NCBI GenBank assembly: GCA_000827265.1
Contig: KN834801.1
Span: forward strand, 62,001 to 126,000
From: Collybiopsis luxurians FD-317 M1
Lineage: Eukaryota; Basidiomycota; Agaricomycetes; Agaricales; Omphalotaceae
Direction of reading: 5' to 3'
DNA length: 64,000 nucleotides
How positions within the stretch are numbered: the stretch's first letter is position 1; the number at the start of each line of letters is the position of its first letter. Shown here piece after piece: positions 35,581-48,004 of this stretch. Both the position numbers and the translations under genes were made by a program. The notes under the pieces are model-generated. The model was not told where the DNA came from. It was given only the letters and a program-made list of their open reading frames with translations, and made no database searches.

Positions 35581-36917
35581 TGAGCCCACTTGAATGACCA
35601 AATACTTATTCAACATCATCACTATCCTCATTACCTTTAGGCTAGTGGTGACGCCATCAATGACATTTTCTAGACCCAGATTTACTTTCATAAGCCTCAT
35701 CTGAGTCTGCAAAAATCGAGGCAAGTGCTTGAAAGCTATTGTAAATGGCTTTCTTCAGAGTTTTCTACAGTAATATTAATGGCGATAATCTAAGAAGTAA
35801 AAATTTTAGATATTAAAATCTCAACCATATTCACAAGAAGGACCGAGTTTGCGCTTCTGGGTAAGTGGTGCAGTCACGGAGTGGGGGGAACAAAAGTTTC
35901 CGCCCTGGTCTTGACTCGTATCTTATAAAATTCGTTTCATAGTATATTTTGACCCTGTTCATTTGAAAATTACCGCGCAAGTGCGCGCAAGATCTTAATC
36001 AAATTGAAATATTCACGTGAGCCTGTCTGCGACGGATCTTCTGTTTCCATTGTCCCTTCAACTTCAACTAGAAACGATATGCAGAAATCCTCACCAAGTT
36101 TAATTACTAAGGAAGGAGCAGGACTAGCCTTCGAGACGTAGATCCCACTTGCGCATGCACTAGTCGTATCGATATCAATTTAAGTACATACTCCTGCCAT
36201 TTTATTCCTTTGTCACGTCACGCTTGTGCACGCACCGCCAACACGCACCACGCACCACACGCACCACGCACTGCGGACACGCAAAAATATACGTGCCCCA
36301 CGCATTAGCGTTGGCCCACTATGCGTCAAGTAGATTTTAGATTACACCATCATATCGAATTTCAATTGTTTATCCAATACTACCTGCTATGGTAGGTGGT
36401 CACTCTATTATGAATCCCATCCAAGAGTATATATTTTATGAACCTTTCATTTCTAAACCAAGATGTTTTGGGGCAATTCACTACTTCTTGAATCATTTTG
36501 TATTTGCGAAAGGACGTGAAAGTCCGTCCAATGAGAGCATTCCAGCAGATTTCGCCTAGTCAGAGTGACTTGAGATTGCAGATAGTTGGATTGTCAGGCA
36601 GCTGTTAAAATTCCGGTTGAGGAGCCCCAATGAAAGAAAACCATTGAGCTTCCAATTTAGCTTCGTGACTTCGAGAGATGCAAATTATAATACCAATGCT
36701 TGTGGCATGGGAAATTCTTGGAAAAAAATGACCTCTTACTGTCATAAATATCAAAGATATTTTATCCGAATTGAAACGATATTGTGGTTCCCAGACTTGT
36801 CCTATGAACCTCACCACATTGTCTGCATATCCTCTCTGCCCTGCCGTCATCCATGTAATCAAAACACTGTGGAACAAATGCAGAGATAGGAAGTCTGGAG
36901 GGAGCAAAAGTAGTTAC

Positions 36918-37400
36918 GAGTGCATGGAATGGAATGGAATGCCGAGTTTCTGCTCTGACGATTCTGTGCCTGATCCAAGGCAGGCAATTTTGAAATGATC
37001 TAATTTTTGCAATTTGTACAATTTTAGTTAGTTTTCATTACTTACATTGATGATCCAGGATCCGCGAGGTATGTAATTTGTTCCAATTACTGAAAAGGGC
37101 ACGAGTACCGCCACGCGTTAGCGTTGGCCCACTTTGCGTCAAGTACATCCTACCGGCAGCTATTACACCCATCGAATATATGGGAATAAATCAAAACACC
37201 AAGCGCAGAGACTTCCAACCGCAATACGAAAGGCAATGGTTTACAACTCGGAGTGCCATATTCTTAAGCTGTTAGAGTGCGGTACAAGAAACGCAGAACA
37301 TTCTTCTATTTAGTCAAAGTGTATACTGACACGCGCTGGGCTGTCACAAAAACATTAACAGGGGTGTCCCGCTGTACATTGTATATGCATATACGTGTGT
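36918..37400. repeat. Direct repeat B/A, CpG-intact copy
   Basis: Segment B (36918-37140) and segment A (37185-37400) match 31840-32070 and 31575-31760 respectively. A further element, CGTTAGCGTTGGCCCACTTTGCGTCAAGTA (37118-37147), recurs at 36306-36333 (GCATTAGCGTTGGCCCACTA...). No gene seen between 35700 and 37900; ORFs there are short and unsupported. Confidence 0.7.
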
Positions 37401-37922
37401 GCCTCACGATTGTAACGAGTACTGGATAATTATTTCAAGTCGTGCTATATCCGGTGACTGAGCTGTAGAGTTGTGATCGAACGTCACATTTGCCCGGTGG
37501 CTGTACTGTATAGTAACAAAGTGTGTTCCGGTCAACCTGTGCATCGACACAGCTTCACTTGACTTCACACTTCGACGACACTAAATAGCTGCCAGCAACT
37601 CCAATTAATCTGATTCATAGTAGAACTCGTGTCCGAACGTGTAGTAACCTTGGAACCTGTGAATATAGTACGTAGTTGCTTGACAGATTCTGTCAAAGGG
37701 TGTCCCTCATCCTAACATCTGTGCAGGGCATCGAGCGACAGGTATAGGTTTATAGTATTTCTCAAGTCAAATTTGTATGTATGATGTATGATACAACTTG
37801 AAATTTTCAGAGCTCGATATATTGGTATTAACAGTGAACCAAACAGAGAAATGACCGTGTGCATTTCTAAATACGTCCAATGACAATTCAGTATTTAGCG
37901 CCTTAACCTTAAGTAAGGCACT

Positions 37923-39825
37923 CTATATTGTTTGGGAGGCGGACCGACTGTGCTCCTGATTAGATGCGTATGAAGGTGGCGGATCATCGTAGCTTGTTGC
38001 TGTTGGGTGTGGAGACGATACATCTGGAAATACATAGACCCGACAAACTTCAGATTACCATTGAAAAGAGAAAGAACCCCTTTTTGCGTACCTTGTTGAC
38101 CATACTTTCTTGCCTGAAGAGATTTAGAATCGTAGTAAGACGAAGTCGGTCTACTTCGATCATTCACAAACAAACTAGTCGTGAATGACGGAGGAGGAGA
38201 GGGAACCCTAGGTCGACCAACGCTGGCCCTAAATGATGGAGGAGGGGAGGAACGTCTGCTAGAAGATTCTGCCCCATGTACATTGTTGGTGTCTGTCGTG
38301 GAGAAAAGAGGTTCCGATCCAGCATTGTTTTCCGGATAATTACTCGCTTCACCATCTGGCCCCAAAGCCAATAAAGTTGTTGAGGTCGGGGGAGATGATG
38401 GAATCGCTGGCAACGGGATCAGATCATCCTCACGACTGTTGGCATCATCAAGGATGGGATACAAATGACCATTCAAGGAATCTAAGTGTGACGGAGCCAT
38501 CAGAGGACCGCCGGCATAGAGCGATGTGAGTTGCGATATCAGAGTCCCTTCCACAGGACTGCCAACTTGACTTGATGGCGTCAACTGTCGAGCAAATGGA
38601 AGCACCGACGAGTGTTCGTTGAGACTCCCATCTCGGTTGATCCTGTACCACCGCCGTTTGTTCTCCGCGAAACCCTCTACATCTCCAGATCTTCTGGAGA
38701 GGTGCCTTGTTGCGGCGTTGAACCAGGTTGATAGATTGGACCCAAGACGGCGACGGTAGATGAAGAAACAAATGAGGACAAGGAGTATGAAGGCTATAAC
38801 TCCCCCGAGGATCCCACCGATTATAGGGCCTTTCTTCCGGGACGTAGAGCTGGAAATATGATTCGACGGTTGAGCAGGGATTGTGGTTGTGGATATGGTG
38901 GTGGATGTGGACGGAAAAGTTGTAATACTGGGTGTTGACCGGACAGACGACGAGTGAGGGAGAGTGACAGGGATTGACGACGAGTTGGAAACTGGTGGCA
39001 AAATATTTCTCGAGGTGCTAGAAGTACTAGAAGTGCTGGTGGAGGCATCCGCAGAAGTAGTCGTCGAAGATGACGAATGCTGCACAATTTTGGCTACTGA
39101 AGATTGCGGAAGGTTCGGATCTGTTATCACAGATGAAGATGTCAAGCTTGAGAACAATATGAGCCGTGAGTTCACCAATAAAACACTTTATGAGGAACAT
39201 TCTTCACCTTGTTGACGTCGTGGAAGTAGAAGATGTCGTGCTTGTTGTCTTCGTGGTACTGTATAAGATAGTAAGACAGTTAGAACAAAAGCAAGGGATT
39301 GGGGCAATCAATTCCATACGTCGAATGAGATTGAGCCGAAGTTGAGGAATCAGTGTCAGGTCCGGGTAAGACAGTGATGGTGTTGCTATCGACTATAGTA
39401 GTTGAGCCACTACATGTCATCCTGGTCAACGAATGGCAACTGATGAAGAGGATCTACTTACGGACCCGCTTGCAACGCATATGTCCTAAACGGTCAAATC
39501 GACATTAAAGGCTGTATATGCAAATAATAATTGAATTAGCTCACCCAGGAGTCGTCAGTTGTACTGAAAATGTCCCAGACCCTTCGCTATCCGGCGCTGG
39601 TTCACTTTGGATTTCTTGAGGGCCAGAGGGATCGCTAATGTCAACGACGCGAATGGTAATGCCAGTAGGATCGCCTGATTGACGCTGCCAGGACGCTGTT
39701 GCAGTTACAGGTGCAGTAGTAGTGGAAGGGTCTTCAAAAGTGACTTGGAATGCATAGACCGATCGGAGAAAGAGCAAAACACTGAACAAAGTCGTAAATT
39801 TTCCTCGAGGAAGGACGTAGTTCAT
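37923..39825 (-). CDS. 537-aa S/T-rich type I membrane protein with PPPSY tail
   Basis: Six exons: 39825-39545, 39485-39462, 39421-39320, 39258-39208, 39146-38092 and 38023-37923. They sum to 1614 nt with every phase kept. The N-terminus has a signal peptide (LFSVLLFLRSVYAF), then an ectodomain (VTFEDPSTTTAPVTATASW ... TYALQAGPMTCSGSTTIVD). A long Ser/Thr stalk follows, then one TM helix (IIGGILGGVIAFILLVLICF), YRRR stop-transfer, and a long disordered cytoplasmic region. Removing the last intron (38091-38024) changes the end to YDDPPPSYASNQEHSRSASQ, giving a PPxY motif; intron retention would end in a different, basic tail. Layout fits a cell-surface sensor-type protein with a WW-domain ligand. 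Function unknown. Confidence 0.82.
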
Positions 39826-39959
39826 CGAGTCTACTTACACCCCAGCACGGAAGGGGAGAGCGCGAACCATAAAGGAGTGGGGATCGAAAAGATTGAGACG
39901 GTCGAGAGCAAAGGAACAAATCAGACATTTCCTATCTAAACTGAGTCGTAATCAATCAG

Positions 39960-40650
39960 GACGTTCGGACAACACCGTGTTTGTATATTCGGTTCACGAG
40001 GGACAAAAGATTCCCGCACTCTGAGTATGCATCGACTGCATCCTGTGAATTTGTTGTAACAAGTTGGTAACAAGGATGCGAGATGTAACGGGATCAACAG
40101 CGCTTAATGCCAAGCGGCCCGGATTGCCCGCAGGTGAGCGCTAACTGAGCGCTCATCCTGAGCTTACGTGGTTGCACACCTATTTGCTATTTAATTTGCT
40201 GTGCCAAGGCGCAAGCGGGATGCTGTGAATCTTCCTTTTTGACTTATCTCACCTTCGCCTGTGTGGCTCTCTGAACCATGGCCCTCGTCTCAAGTACCTC
40301 TTTATATCGATCGCATTTCAAGTTCTATGCACTTTGCACAATGCCCAAATGTTACTTTTTTTTCGAGGAGCTCTTCCAGGTTATATAGCCTGCGGTGTGT
40401 TAAGCTATTTCTCCCCCGGCCTTGTGTGTCAGAAGGGTATTGACACAGACCGCACTACAGCTGTAATGCGCTGCTTTTCTAACAGCCTGCAATTGTCACT
40501 GTATTTTGTCACTTAGATAGACTCAATGCACAATTGCGATTGCGGCGAATTTCTAAAAAGAAGATCCCAAACTGTCGTTGTAATTTCTTTAAAAGCCTCA
40601 AATGCATGCACCAAATCATCCATTCGCTCCATCCTCTCTCAATCTTCACT
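39960..40650. other. Divergent intergenic region
   Basis: This stretch separates two divergent genes (37923-39825, - and 40651-41939, +). There is no coding frame with support. A TATATAA-like run lies at 40380-40390. Confidence 0.4.
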
Positions 40651-41939
40651 ATGTCTTTCTTTACCGGAGCAAGCGATATCACTTTCAACTGCGTGGATGG
40701 GCAAGGTCCTGTATTCCAACGTATCGAGGGAAACTACACCCGTCCCAATGGTCCTCATTATTCTGAGAGGCAAAATCAGTCCTCTTCGAACCGGTAAATC
40801 TTCCCGGTGCCCAATCGCATCCATTCGAAACTAATAATATTTCCAAACTTGCGATTCCATTTTTATAAAGTTATTACGAACCACCGTCCAGCCACTATCG
40901 ATGGCCACAAGGAGGCAGAAGACTCGGAGATGAACAACCTGTTGATGATGAAGAGTTCGATACTCGTTACGGTCGTAATCCGCCACATTGTCAACAGGTC
41001 ATCACTGAGGATCCAGATTGCACTTACACCTTCTATGATGAATTTTCAAACACGTGAGTAGCTATACCTTCAGTAGTTTCTTCAATCTCAACTGCGAACA
41101 AAAGCATGGTGACGGAATATCATGGAAACTCACGGACTATCGTCAATAACTTCTATGGACCCCGATCAGGCCCGTCGCGAGGGAACGCTCGGCAAAGGCC
41201 AAGAGATAGAAGACCCAGACCATTTCAAGCTGATAACGACTGCTACCCTACACCCCCACCTTCCCCACCTCTTGATGACCCATATTCAACCTATTACACA
41301 GCTCAGTGAGTACTCGACAGCCCATTATTTGATCCTCTGTTGACTTCGCCGCAAAGAAGGACTACAAGAGTTCGTTCCAGTGGTTCCGGAAGCACTAGGG
41401 ATAATTATTCTGGGATAAGGATGAATCCTCGTAACCCAAACCGAAACGGACCGCGGCCAGTTCGCTCATTCGAAAATGAAAGAGATCGGCACAGGCACTA
41501 CGAATCCCACGACGCAGACTTCGATCCAACGGGCAGAAATCTCCACGGATTCTCAATCAACGGAGGAACCTTCAACTACTCTAGCGGTAACATCATCTAT
41601 CACCCCTCAGACACAGATCTCTATCATGAACAGCCAGAACCTGTCGACCGTCGCCCGAGACGAAACAATAGAAGCAACCACAACCCTTTCCGCCAACCAA
41701 GATTTATGAATGAATATGCCCAATATATGCGCCGGTACCAATATTACTCAAATACCGGATTGCCACACGATCCGGAATACCCACTCGTTCCTGATCCTGA
41801 AATTCTGTACGAAGATCCTGCTCCTACTTACACTGAAAGCCTCAAGGACGCGCCTGCTCGGATCGATGAACCTCTTCCTTCGTACAGCAGAAATGACCCG
41901 GCTCCTCTTCGTTCCTATGACGAGCAGTGGGACGAGTAA
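40651..41939 (+). CDS. 369-aa disordered protein with NGGTFNYSSGNII motif
   Basis: Exons 40651-40793, 40871-41053, 41105-41305 and 41357-41939 join in phase (1110 nt). It starts MSFFTGASDITFNCVDGQG. No TM or signal peptide. It is rich in Arg, Asn, Pro, Tyr and charged residues, with a PTPPPSPPLDDPYSTYY segment. A single ordered-looking motif, FSINGGTFNYSSGNIIYH, resembles the GGxFxxxxGNx motif common in uncharacterised mushroom proteins. The tail has DPAPTYTE and EPLPSYSRND, the second an LPxY that could bind WW domains. Product not identified; likely cytoplasmic or nuclear. Confidence 0.78.
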
Positions 41940-42099
41940 AATATCAAACTTGGGGGGTTCACAACGGACATTTGTATGCATCTCATCTCACTTTCCATTG
42001 AATCATTCCTTTCATTCCCATCATGGATATCAGCTACATTCCTTATACCGAATTCCGGACTAGTATACCAATCATACATGTATATACACGAAAATACCC

Positions 42100-42610
42100 A
42101 GTAATCATATGAATAAAAATCTTATATTACATGCAAAAAGGGCATCGAAAGGTGCCCAACTCGCTTTCATACTTATAAATGGTCGTCCGACCCTCCTGAT
42201 TGTGGCGTTAGGTGTGATAAGGGAAGGCTTGACGACCGCGGTTTCACTCCATAAACAGTGAAATGAATGCTCAAACTTGGGTATTCTCGCAGAAAGCATA
42301 ATAGAGACTTAAGGTTCTTGTCATAGCTGAGCAGATAATGTCATTATCAGGCAGCACATTAATAATACAGCGTAGAGTATAATGACCAAACTCATGCTCT
42401 AGGGTTCATGGACCGGAGGACCTCATCGATATTCGCCATATAGGAAGTCCAGTCATCCAAATCAACCGGGGCACTAAAGGAACGATGAGTGAAATTTTAG
42501 GCGGAACAATAAAATGCTTACCTGCTCTCCATCATCTCTGGCAAGATCACCTGTGAATTGAGGTCTAACGCCAACGGCGAATCATTTTCATCCCAAACTT
42601 ATCATATTAA
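42100..42610. other. 3' intergenic region between convergent genes
   Basis: Between the stops of the disordered protein (+) and the regulator (-). It contains only short ORFs. The CACCTGTGAATTGAGG run at 42550 is also kept downstream of the regulator relic at 6940, so it belongs to the regulator's 3' flank. Confidence 0.4.
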
Positions 42611-45600
42611 TCATGAGCCCAACGAACCTTGTGAATGAGGATACGGATACGAGTCCTCAGGAGCTATAGTGATTGTGTGCTCGAGAGGATCAGTCAGCGA
42701 GTGTGAGAAGGTTGGATTCCAATTGTCCAGGGTAGGCCCTTGGTTCGGAACGGCTGAGACCTCGGATGGTTCATACACAGGTAAACTTCCGAGATCACTA
42801 CTGTACAACGGGAGGTCAAAAGTAGACATATGTCGAGAAAAAGCCGCGGTATCTTCAGTATGAAACGTGGCGGAAACCTGATTGCTGCCCGCTATTCGTC
42901 GTGGGGCACTCCGTGATTCATGGTCGAGAGTAGTATCGCCGCTATCAGCATTCTCTGTTGGTCGATTTCTCTTAAGAGCTGACCTCGACTGATGTAGCTC
43001 ATGATTGAGGTGGCTGACGGAGACTACTTCCATTAGAGTGTCCCTGTAACGGATGCGTTAAGCTTTTTTTAGTGTATAAGACATAACTCACGCGAATCGT
43101 CCATTCATCAACCACCTACAAAACTAAATTTGAGACCATACTCGGAAATCATAGAATGAACATCTTCCTTGCCGATTTTCACAGTGACGAAGCATGTCTA
43201 TACCCCTGTGGATCAAAGCCAGCTCATTGCCACTTTCTATTGGAGAGGAGGAATGTCGGCATCTCAACGTATTCACAAGCAATACCAAGACAGAATTGAA
43301 TAAACCCATCTAATGCGGTATACTGAGTTCATTGGAAAAGGCGAATTGAGCTTCACTGACCATAACCTGAGGAAAAACGAGCAAAGAAGATCCTCGCTGA
43401 TGGTGTACTTCAAGGACATGTAGACACAGTCGCGCTGCATTTGCACAAATGGCCAGCGATGGAAAACTCAAGACTGACTGCTCCCCAGGTCCAGGGATGA
43501 ACGGCCGGTGAATAAGAATCTGGATTAAGTAATAGTTCGCATATAACATCACCGCTTGTTCAAAATGTTCACGATTATTCTGATTCGGGTCCCATTTCAC
43601 TTCAAAGAGACATTTGAGTAAGAGCAAGAGGAAATGGGCAGACGCAGGTAAACCTACAATGCTCAGGAATTTCGTCGGTCCAATTGTTCAAGGACGAGTC
43701 TAATTCCGCCACGACCTTTTCACTCCACTCTAATCTCGTCATTCCCGCCGCAGAGCACAGTTCAGATTGATTAACCGCGTACTAATCTCAGACTTGGTGA
43801 AAGAAATGCTTTCGAGAATATATCGAACTCACAATCGTCCGTAGTACGTTTCCCAGGATGATCATGAGCTTGATGAGGCAATTCCAGTACGACATCGTCG
43901 AAGGTTCTCCAGGAGGTTGCTTAAATGCAAGTTCAGGACCACCATGTTCCCAGTATTCCTCGTCGCACTCGATAGGAAGATTTGCGTCATAACTGGCATG
44001 CAAAGTAAGAGAATGAATAACGAATGTTTATGGATAAGCATCTCACGAAAAATCTTGAATGGAACGCGGTCGACCGAGGCAAGCGCTGGCGAAGAGATCC
44101 ATCACGTACATCAGCCAGAAGGCACGCTTCCATGATTCGCTTTCAACCGTCGGCTCAGAGCTTTCTTGGGGCCTCCGATGAGCACCGACATCTTGAGCTA
44201 GTCTCACTCCGACGCTGATAAGGATCCAGCTGATCTCCGGGGTGGAAGAGCTGGACATGAAGCTTATGTAGATCTATTCCATACCCAGAAAATCAGAACG
44301 GTGGCGATAGTATCGGTGATGCAAAGAAAAGTAACATACCGCAAACATTTGAACCTCGTAAACGGAAGGTGGCTCTACAAATGAACGATTCAACGGCTGA
44401 ATTTGCCTTATCCATTTCCATCCAATGGAACTCTCTATAGACGTGTCCTCAAATACGCGAGGATCATTCGAGAACCGAGCACCCAATGCACATACAGCTA
44501 GAACAAGTTCCCCAAACTGCCGACTGTGAACATGAGCGCATTCTCTTAAGGATTTAAGGAATAAGGGACGGTGTAAGACAGGGAAGACATGATTAAAATT
44601 TGTGAAGTAGCAATCCATCAAATCTTGCATCAGATCGTCCGCGGGGAATTCCAAGGGAGGATTCTTGACAATGAGGTCTTGTTGCCACTGATATTCCCAT
44701 CAGTTCAGGGAACGAGTGGCAGATCACACACTTACAGGATAAACGGTCCAAAATTCTGGTCGTCTGTGGCTGCGGCCGGGCTGTACCTCATGTACGGCCT
44801 CTCCTCTATTTTGAAGATATGTCTCTTTCTTGATATCCATGGCAGCCTTCATCAGCGTAACGTTGCTACTACTTCCGAAGTGTCGAACGTTCTTCGCATC
44901 AAACTCGAAGGTTTTAAGGTCCTCTACTAGATTTTCAACTGAATAGGTACCCAGTGAGTTTGTTGGCCAATGAAGGGGGTCATTTCTGTCAGTCTGTTGT
45001 TCCATAGCATTGACAGACTGAGTCAGAGAATCTGTCACGCGCCGAAGCTGAGCTATATCTTCCTCTAAATCCCTAATGTGATTCGCGAGGTCGACCAGGA
45101 CTTTTCTAACACTTGCTTGATCGTCCGGGATTTGGAAAGGTCTCCTTGTGGACAGAATTGCGTCGACGGTCTCCTGAATTGTACGGTCGTGATGCCTGGA
45201 TTGCGTGGAAGTAGGGTGAGAATACGAAATAAAATAATAGATATAGCTCAAAAGCTAAGCTTACCCTAAGCGGGGCCCACGTTTCTAAGACGAATCAAAA
45301 TCAGGCTTCCAGAAATAGCACATCCACTAATCCTTACCTTCTTTTCATGAGTATGCGTACAGTCCATTTTCAAAGCGATACAGTTACTACAAATATTCCT
45401 AGACCTGAGTGCGCTATCACCTTGAAAATCATGCTCTAATTAACGCCTGTGTTTCGTGTTAAGGAAAGGCTTACATTTGACTGAGATTCAATGCATGGTA
45501 TGAGTGCCAAAGTAGTTGTAATCAATGAAACGAATTCAGTCTACCTTTTCGTTTGCGGCACTCGTCGCACTGCATCCCTACTTATCTGTAAATTTCTCAG

Positions 45601-45678
45601 AAAGCTATCGAGAGGACGCACCGCATTCTGTAGCCTACGTCTTTTTGGCTCTGTATATGAGTTCTCCTCGTCGGACAT
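42611..45678 (-). CDS. Zn2Cys6 transcription factor with Fungal_trans domain
   Basis: Start ATG at 45678-45676. Early exons: 45678-45622, 45569-45545, 45480-45475 (6 nt), 45420-45338, 45284-45265, 45195-44736. Spliced, they give the cluster CDECRKRKVKC DSALRSRNIC SNCIALKMDC (six Cys in Zn2Cys6 spacing), then KKRGPR, a linker and a coiled-coil-like LANHIRDLEEDIAQLRRV. Next exons hold the Fungal_trans domain: FPADDLMQDLMDCYFTNFNH, FPVLHRPLFLKSL, SWILISVGVRLAQDVGAHR, WKRAFWLMYVMDLFASACLG RPRSI. The C-terminus is disordered and ends SQGSLGS. Predicted to be a nuclear DNA-binding activator or repressor. It lies 277 bp downstream of GMC oxidoreductase 1 on the same strand and may regulate the local cluster (inference). 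A 3' copy lies at 6890-7640. Confidence 0.88.
45475..45480 (-). other. 6-nt microexon inside the zinc-cluster codons
   Basis: The six bases TCAAAT are bounded by AG upstream and GT (GTAAGC) downstream. Joined to the flanking exons they complete V-K-C between CRKRK and DSALR, restoring the consensus CxxCRxRKxKCD. Skipping it would remove the third zinc-ligand Cys while keeping frame. Confidence 0.75.
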
Positions 45679-45955
45679 CCTTCGAATTTCGTATTTTGAA
45701 ACAAGGAAGAAGAATGCAAGACTGACAAGTCAAATCGGAACGACGTGACGCGTGTCTTCGGCTTGTAATCACGTGATGGGTTTCACGGTCATGCGTTTTG
45801 ACGCGTCGGGTGCCGTCCGGCGTTGCGGCGTACTACGCGTTGGTCAGGGCAATCCCAGTATTGCATCCAAAGCCTTAGCATCGTTTTCCTATCGATATTC
45901 TAATTATAACCCATCTCTACTCAATGAAGGGCAAGTCACAACGAAATACATCATC

Positions 45956-48004
45956 TCAGTCAAATCTATGATACTTCGTCAGAATCAAGTCCGCACACTT
46001 CTCCGCGACCGCAACAGTTGGAGCTTGCAAATGAGTACCGAGTACCCAAGGGAAAACCGAAGAATCAGCAACACGAAGATTATCGAAGCCATGAACTACA
46101 AGCTCCTCATTTACCACACCCCCATCCTCCTTCCCACTATCCGGTCCCATACGACAAGTGGATGAATAGTGATACGTTGTCCGATTTCGTTTACGTATGA
46201 ATTTATCCAGTGATGCGTCGTCTTCTCCTGCGGGTATAGCGTAATCAACCAGTGGATATCCCTGCTCAACCATACGATCATGTAATCGGAGAGTCAACTT
46301 AAGCGAAGCCCGAAGAGGTGCAAAGTCGGCCGCGTTGCTCAGATATTGAGGATCAACTATTAGAGGATCTGAGGGGTTTGCGGACGATAGACGCACGGTG
46401 CCCTTGCTTTGGGGATGCAGTAGCACATTCAAGAAACTGAACATGCCCCGTGAAACTTCAGGATTATCTGTAGAATCGTATGCCATCTGGAAAGAGCCTT
46501 GAGATATCACGTCTGAGAAGATGCGTAGCAAAGCGTCTTACAGGCATAATCTCGATATCAGGCAGGGTATCTTTTTTGACATCAGTTTGCTTCGGCATCC
46601 CTTCTTCGCTGAGCAACAAAGACGATGCAAACACGACGATTTGAACAACTGGGGCGAGGAGCATACCCGTCCCAAAAAAAAGATATTTAAATACTTCAAC
46701 AAAGAAAACCCACGGTCGTTTTTGCAAGCAGACGAGAGAATGTGACATTGGCACCTCGTACGCGACAGAGACGCCGAAATGATCTTGCTGAAGTATGCAT
46801 TAAATAATCAACAGTACACAGACAATGATATCAGAGAAAACGCACGAACCAGATTTGAACCGACCGAGGGAAGATCTTTAACGATACGAATGCCTTTCTC
46901 ATTCAAGTGATCAGCAGGACCAATCCCACTGAGACGTATTCATAATCAGCAAAACGTTTAAAAGATGAGCGTTCATACCTTAGCATCAGGAGATGAGGAG
47001 AGCTCAATGGACCTGCACACAATATCACCTCCCTTGTAGCCGTTATGGATCTTTGCTGGCCCGAAGAGCGGGATTTGAGGTCAACACAGCGGACTGAAGA
47101 AGGTCCACCTAGACTGGCATTAACGGTCAACTTCACCGCCTCGGTGGCTGTTACAATGTGCAAGCGTGATGATCTTTGCACTACGAGTTCACGCGGCAAA
47201 AAAGCACTAAAAGTAGAGCTACGATGTTGATCTTGGTCGCGTGTAAAGTAAAGGGGCCCGTAGCCAATTGCAGGATGCTCGGGTGAATTGATGTCGTCAA
47301 TCTGTGGAAGTCCGACCTTTTTTGATGCTTCCATAACGCTTTTAGGTACGTTTCAGTTGCGGATAAGGTGGAAATAAACCACGTAACGTACTGTGGAAAT
47401 CCAGGAAATGCAAGAGGTTCACTGGCTCTGTTGCACCATTCACCTTCGCGAGAGAGTGAGCCAGAGTGAAAAATAGCATAAGAAGACGTACCTTTAGTGC
47501 TGTGGTCGGCGGAGAAGGAATACAAGGCGCGCTCAGATTTTAGAAAATACGGCTTTATGTCCTCCCACCCCCATCCTGGATTTCCTGCATCCCTCCAAGC
47601 GTCATACTCGGCAGGGAGACCACGGCCATATATCATCTGATTGATTCTTGAAGTTCCTCCGAGAACCGATCCAGTGAACAGTTCGATGGGGCGTCCGAGG
47701 CTATTCTGGTGCGTACTCAGCGTTTTGCGCGTTCTTGACCCATCAGACGCGAAGTCAGACGATAGAAGGGGAACCCGAGAAGCCCAAGTGTCAGCAATTG
47801 GCCCGCGTTCTACCAGGAGTACTGTATTCTTCCCTGAAGCACTGAGTCGGTTCGCTAATACTGCGCCTGCCGTTCCTCCGCCTACAAATTTATGATTATG
47901 AGTGAGTACAGAATAAGATTGGACATACCGACTATTATGTAGTCGTAATCATCGCGAAGCTGGGGTAGATTAAGCTCAGGATAAGTTTTGGAGACTGGCC
48001 ACAT
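45956..48004 (-). CDS. GMC oxidoreductase 1 (FAD-dependent)
   Basis: Starts MWPVSKTYPELNLPQLRDDY at 48004. The first intron splits the FAD-binding motif YDYIIVG|GGTAGAVLANRL. Then GPIADTWASRVPLLSSDFAS, the GMC signature-like GGTSRINQMIYGRGLPAEYD, SAFLPRELVVQRSSRLHI, the second GMC signature region EVILCAGPLSSPHLLMLRSG, and IVKDLPSVGSNLQDHFGVSV. The last exons carry the catalytic HYSSTCRMGPDS and GTHLQAPTVAVAEKCAD (two active-site His). Seven or more short introns, all in phase; no lesion seen. GMC enzymes oxidise alcohols, sugars or choline with FAD; the substrate here is unknown. No clear secretion signal; an internal hydrophobic segment (VQIVVFASSLLL) is present. Divergent from the 7-TM gene at 48511. 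Confidence 0.88.

Larger units (their letters stand above)
26950..35700. other. CpG-depleted, RIP-like mutated block
   Basis: CpG dinucleotides are rare here and common outside. From 28,336 to 30,662 I find none on reading every line. TpG and CpA are correspondingly abundant. The direct-repeat pair 31840-32070 versus 36918-37140 shows the cause: CCGAGT to CCAAGT, GACGAT to GATGAT, CCGCGAGG to CCACAAGG, CACGAG to CATGAG. Basidiomycetes are known to show CpG-directed C-to-T decay of methylated repeats. Confidence 0.85.
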
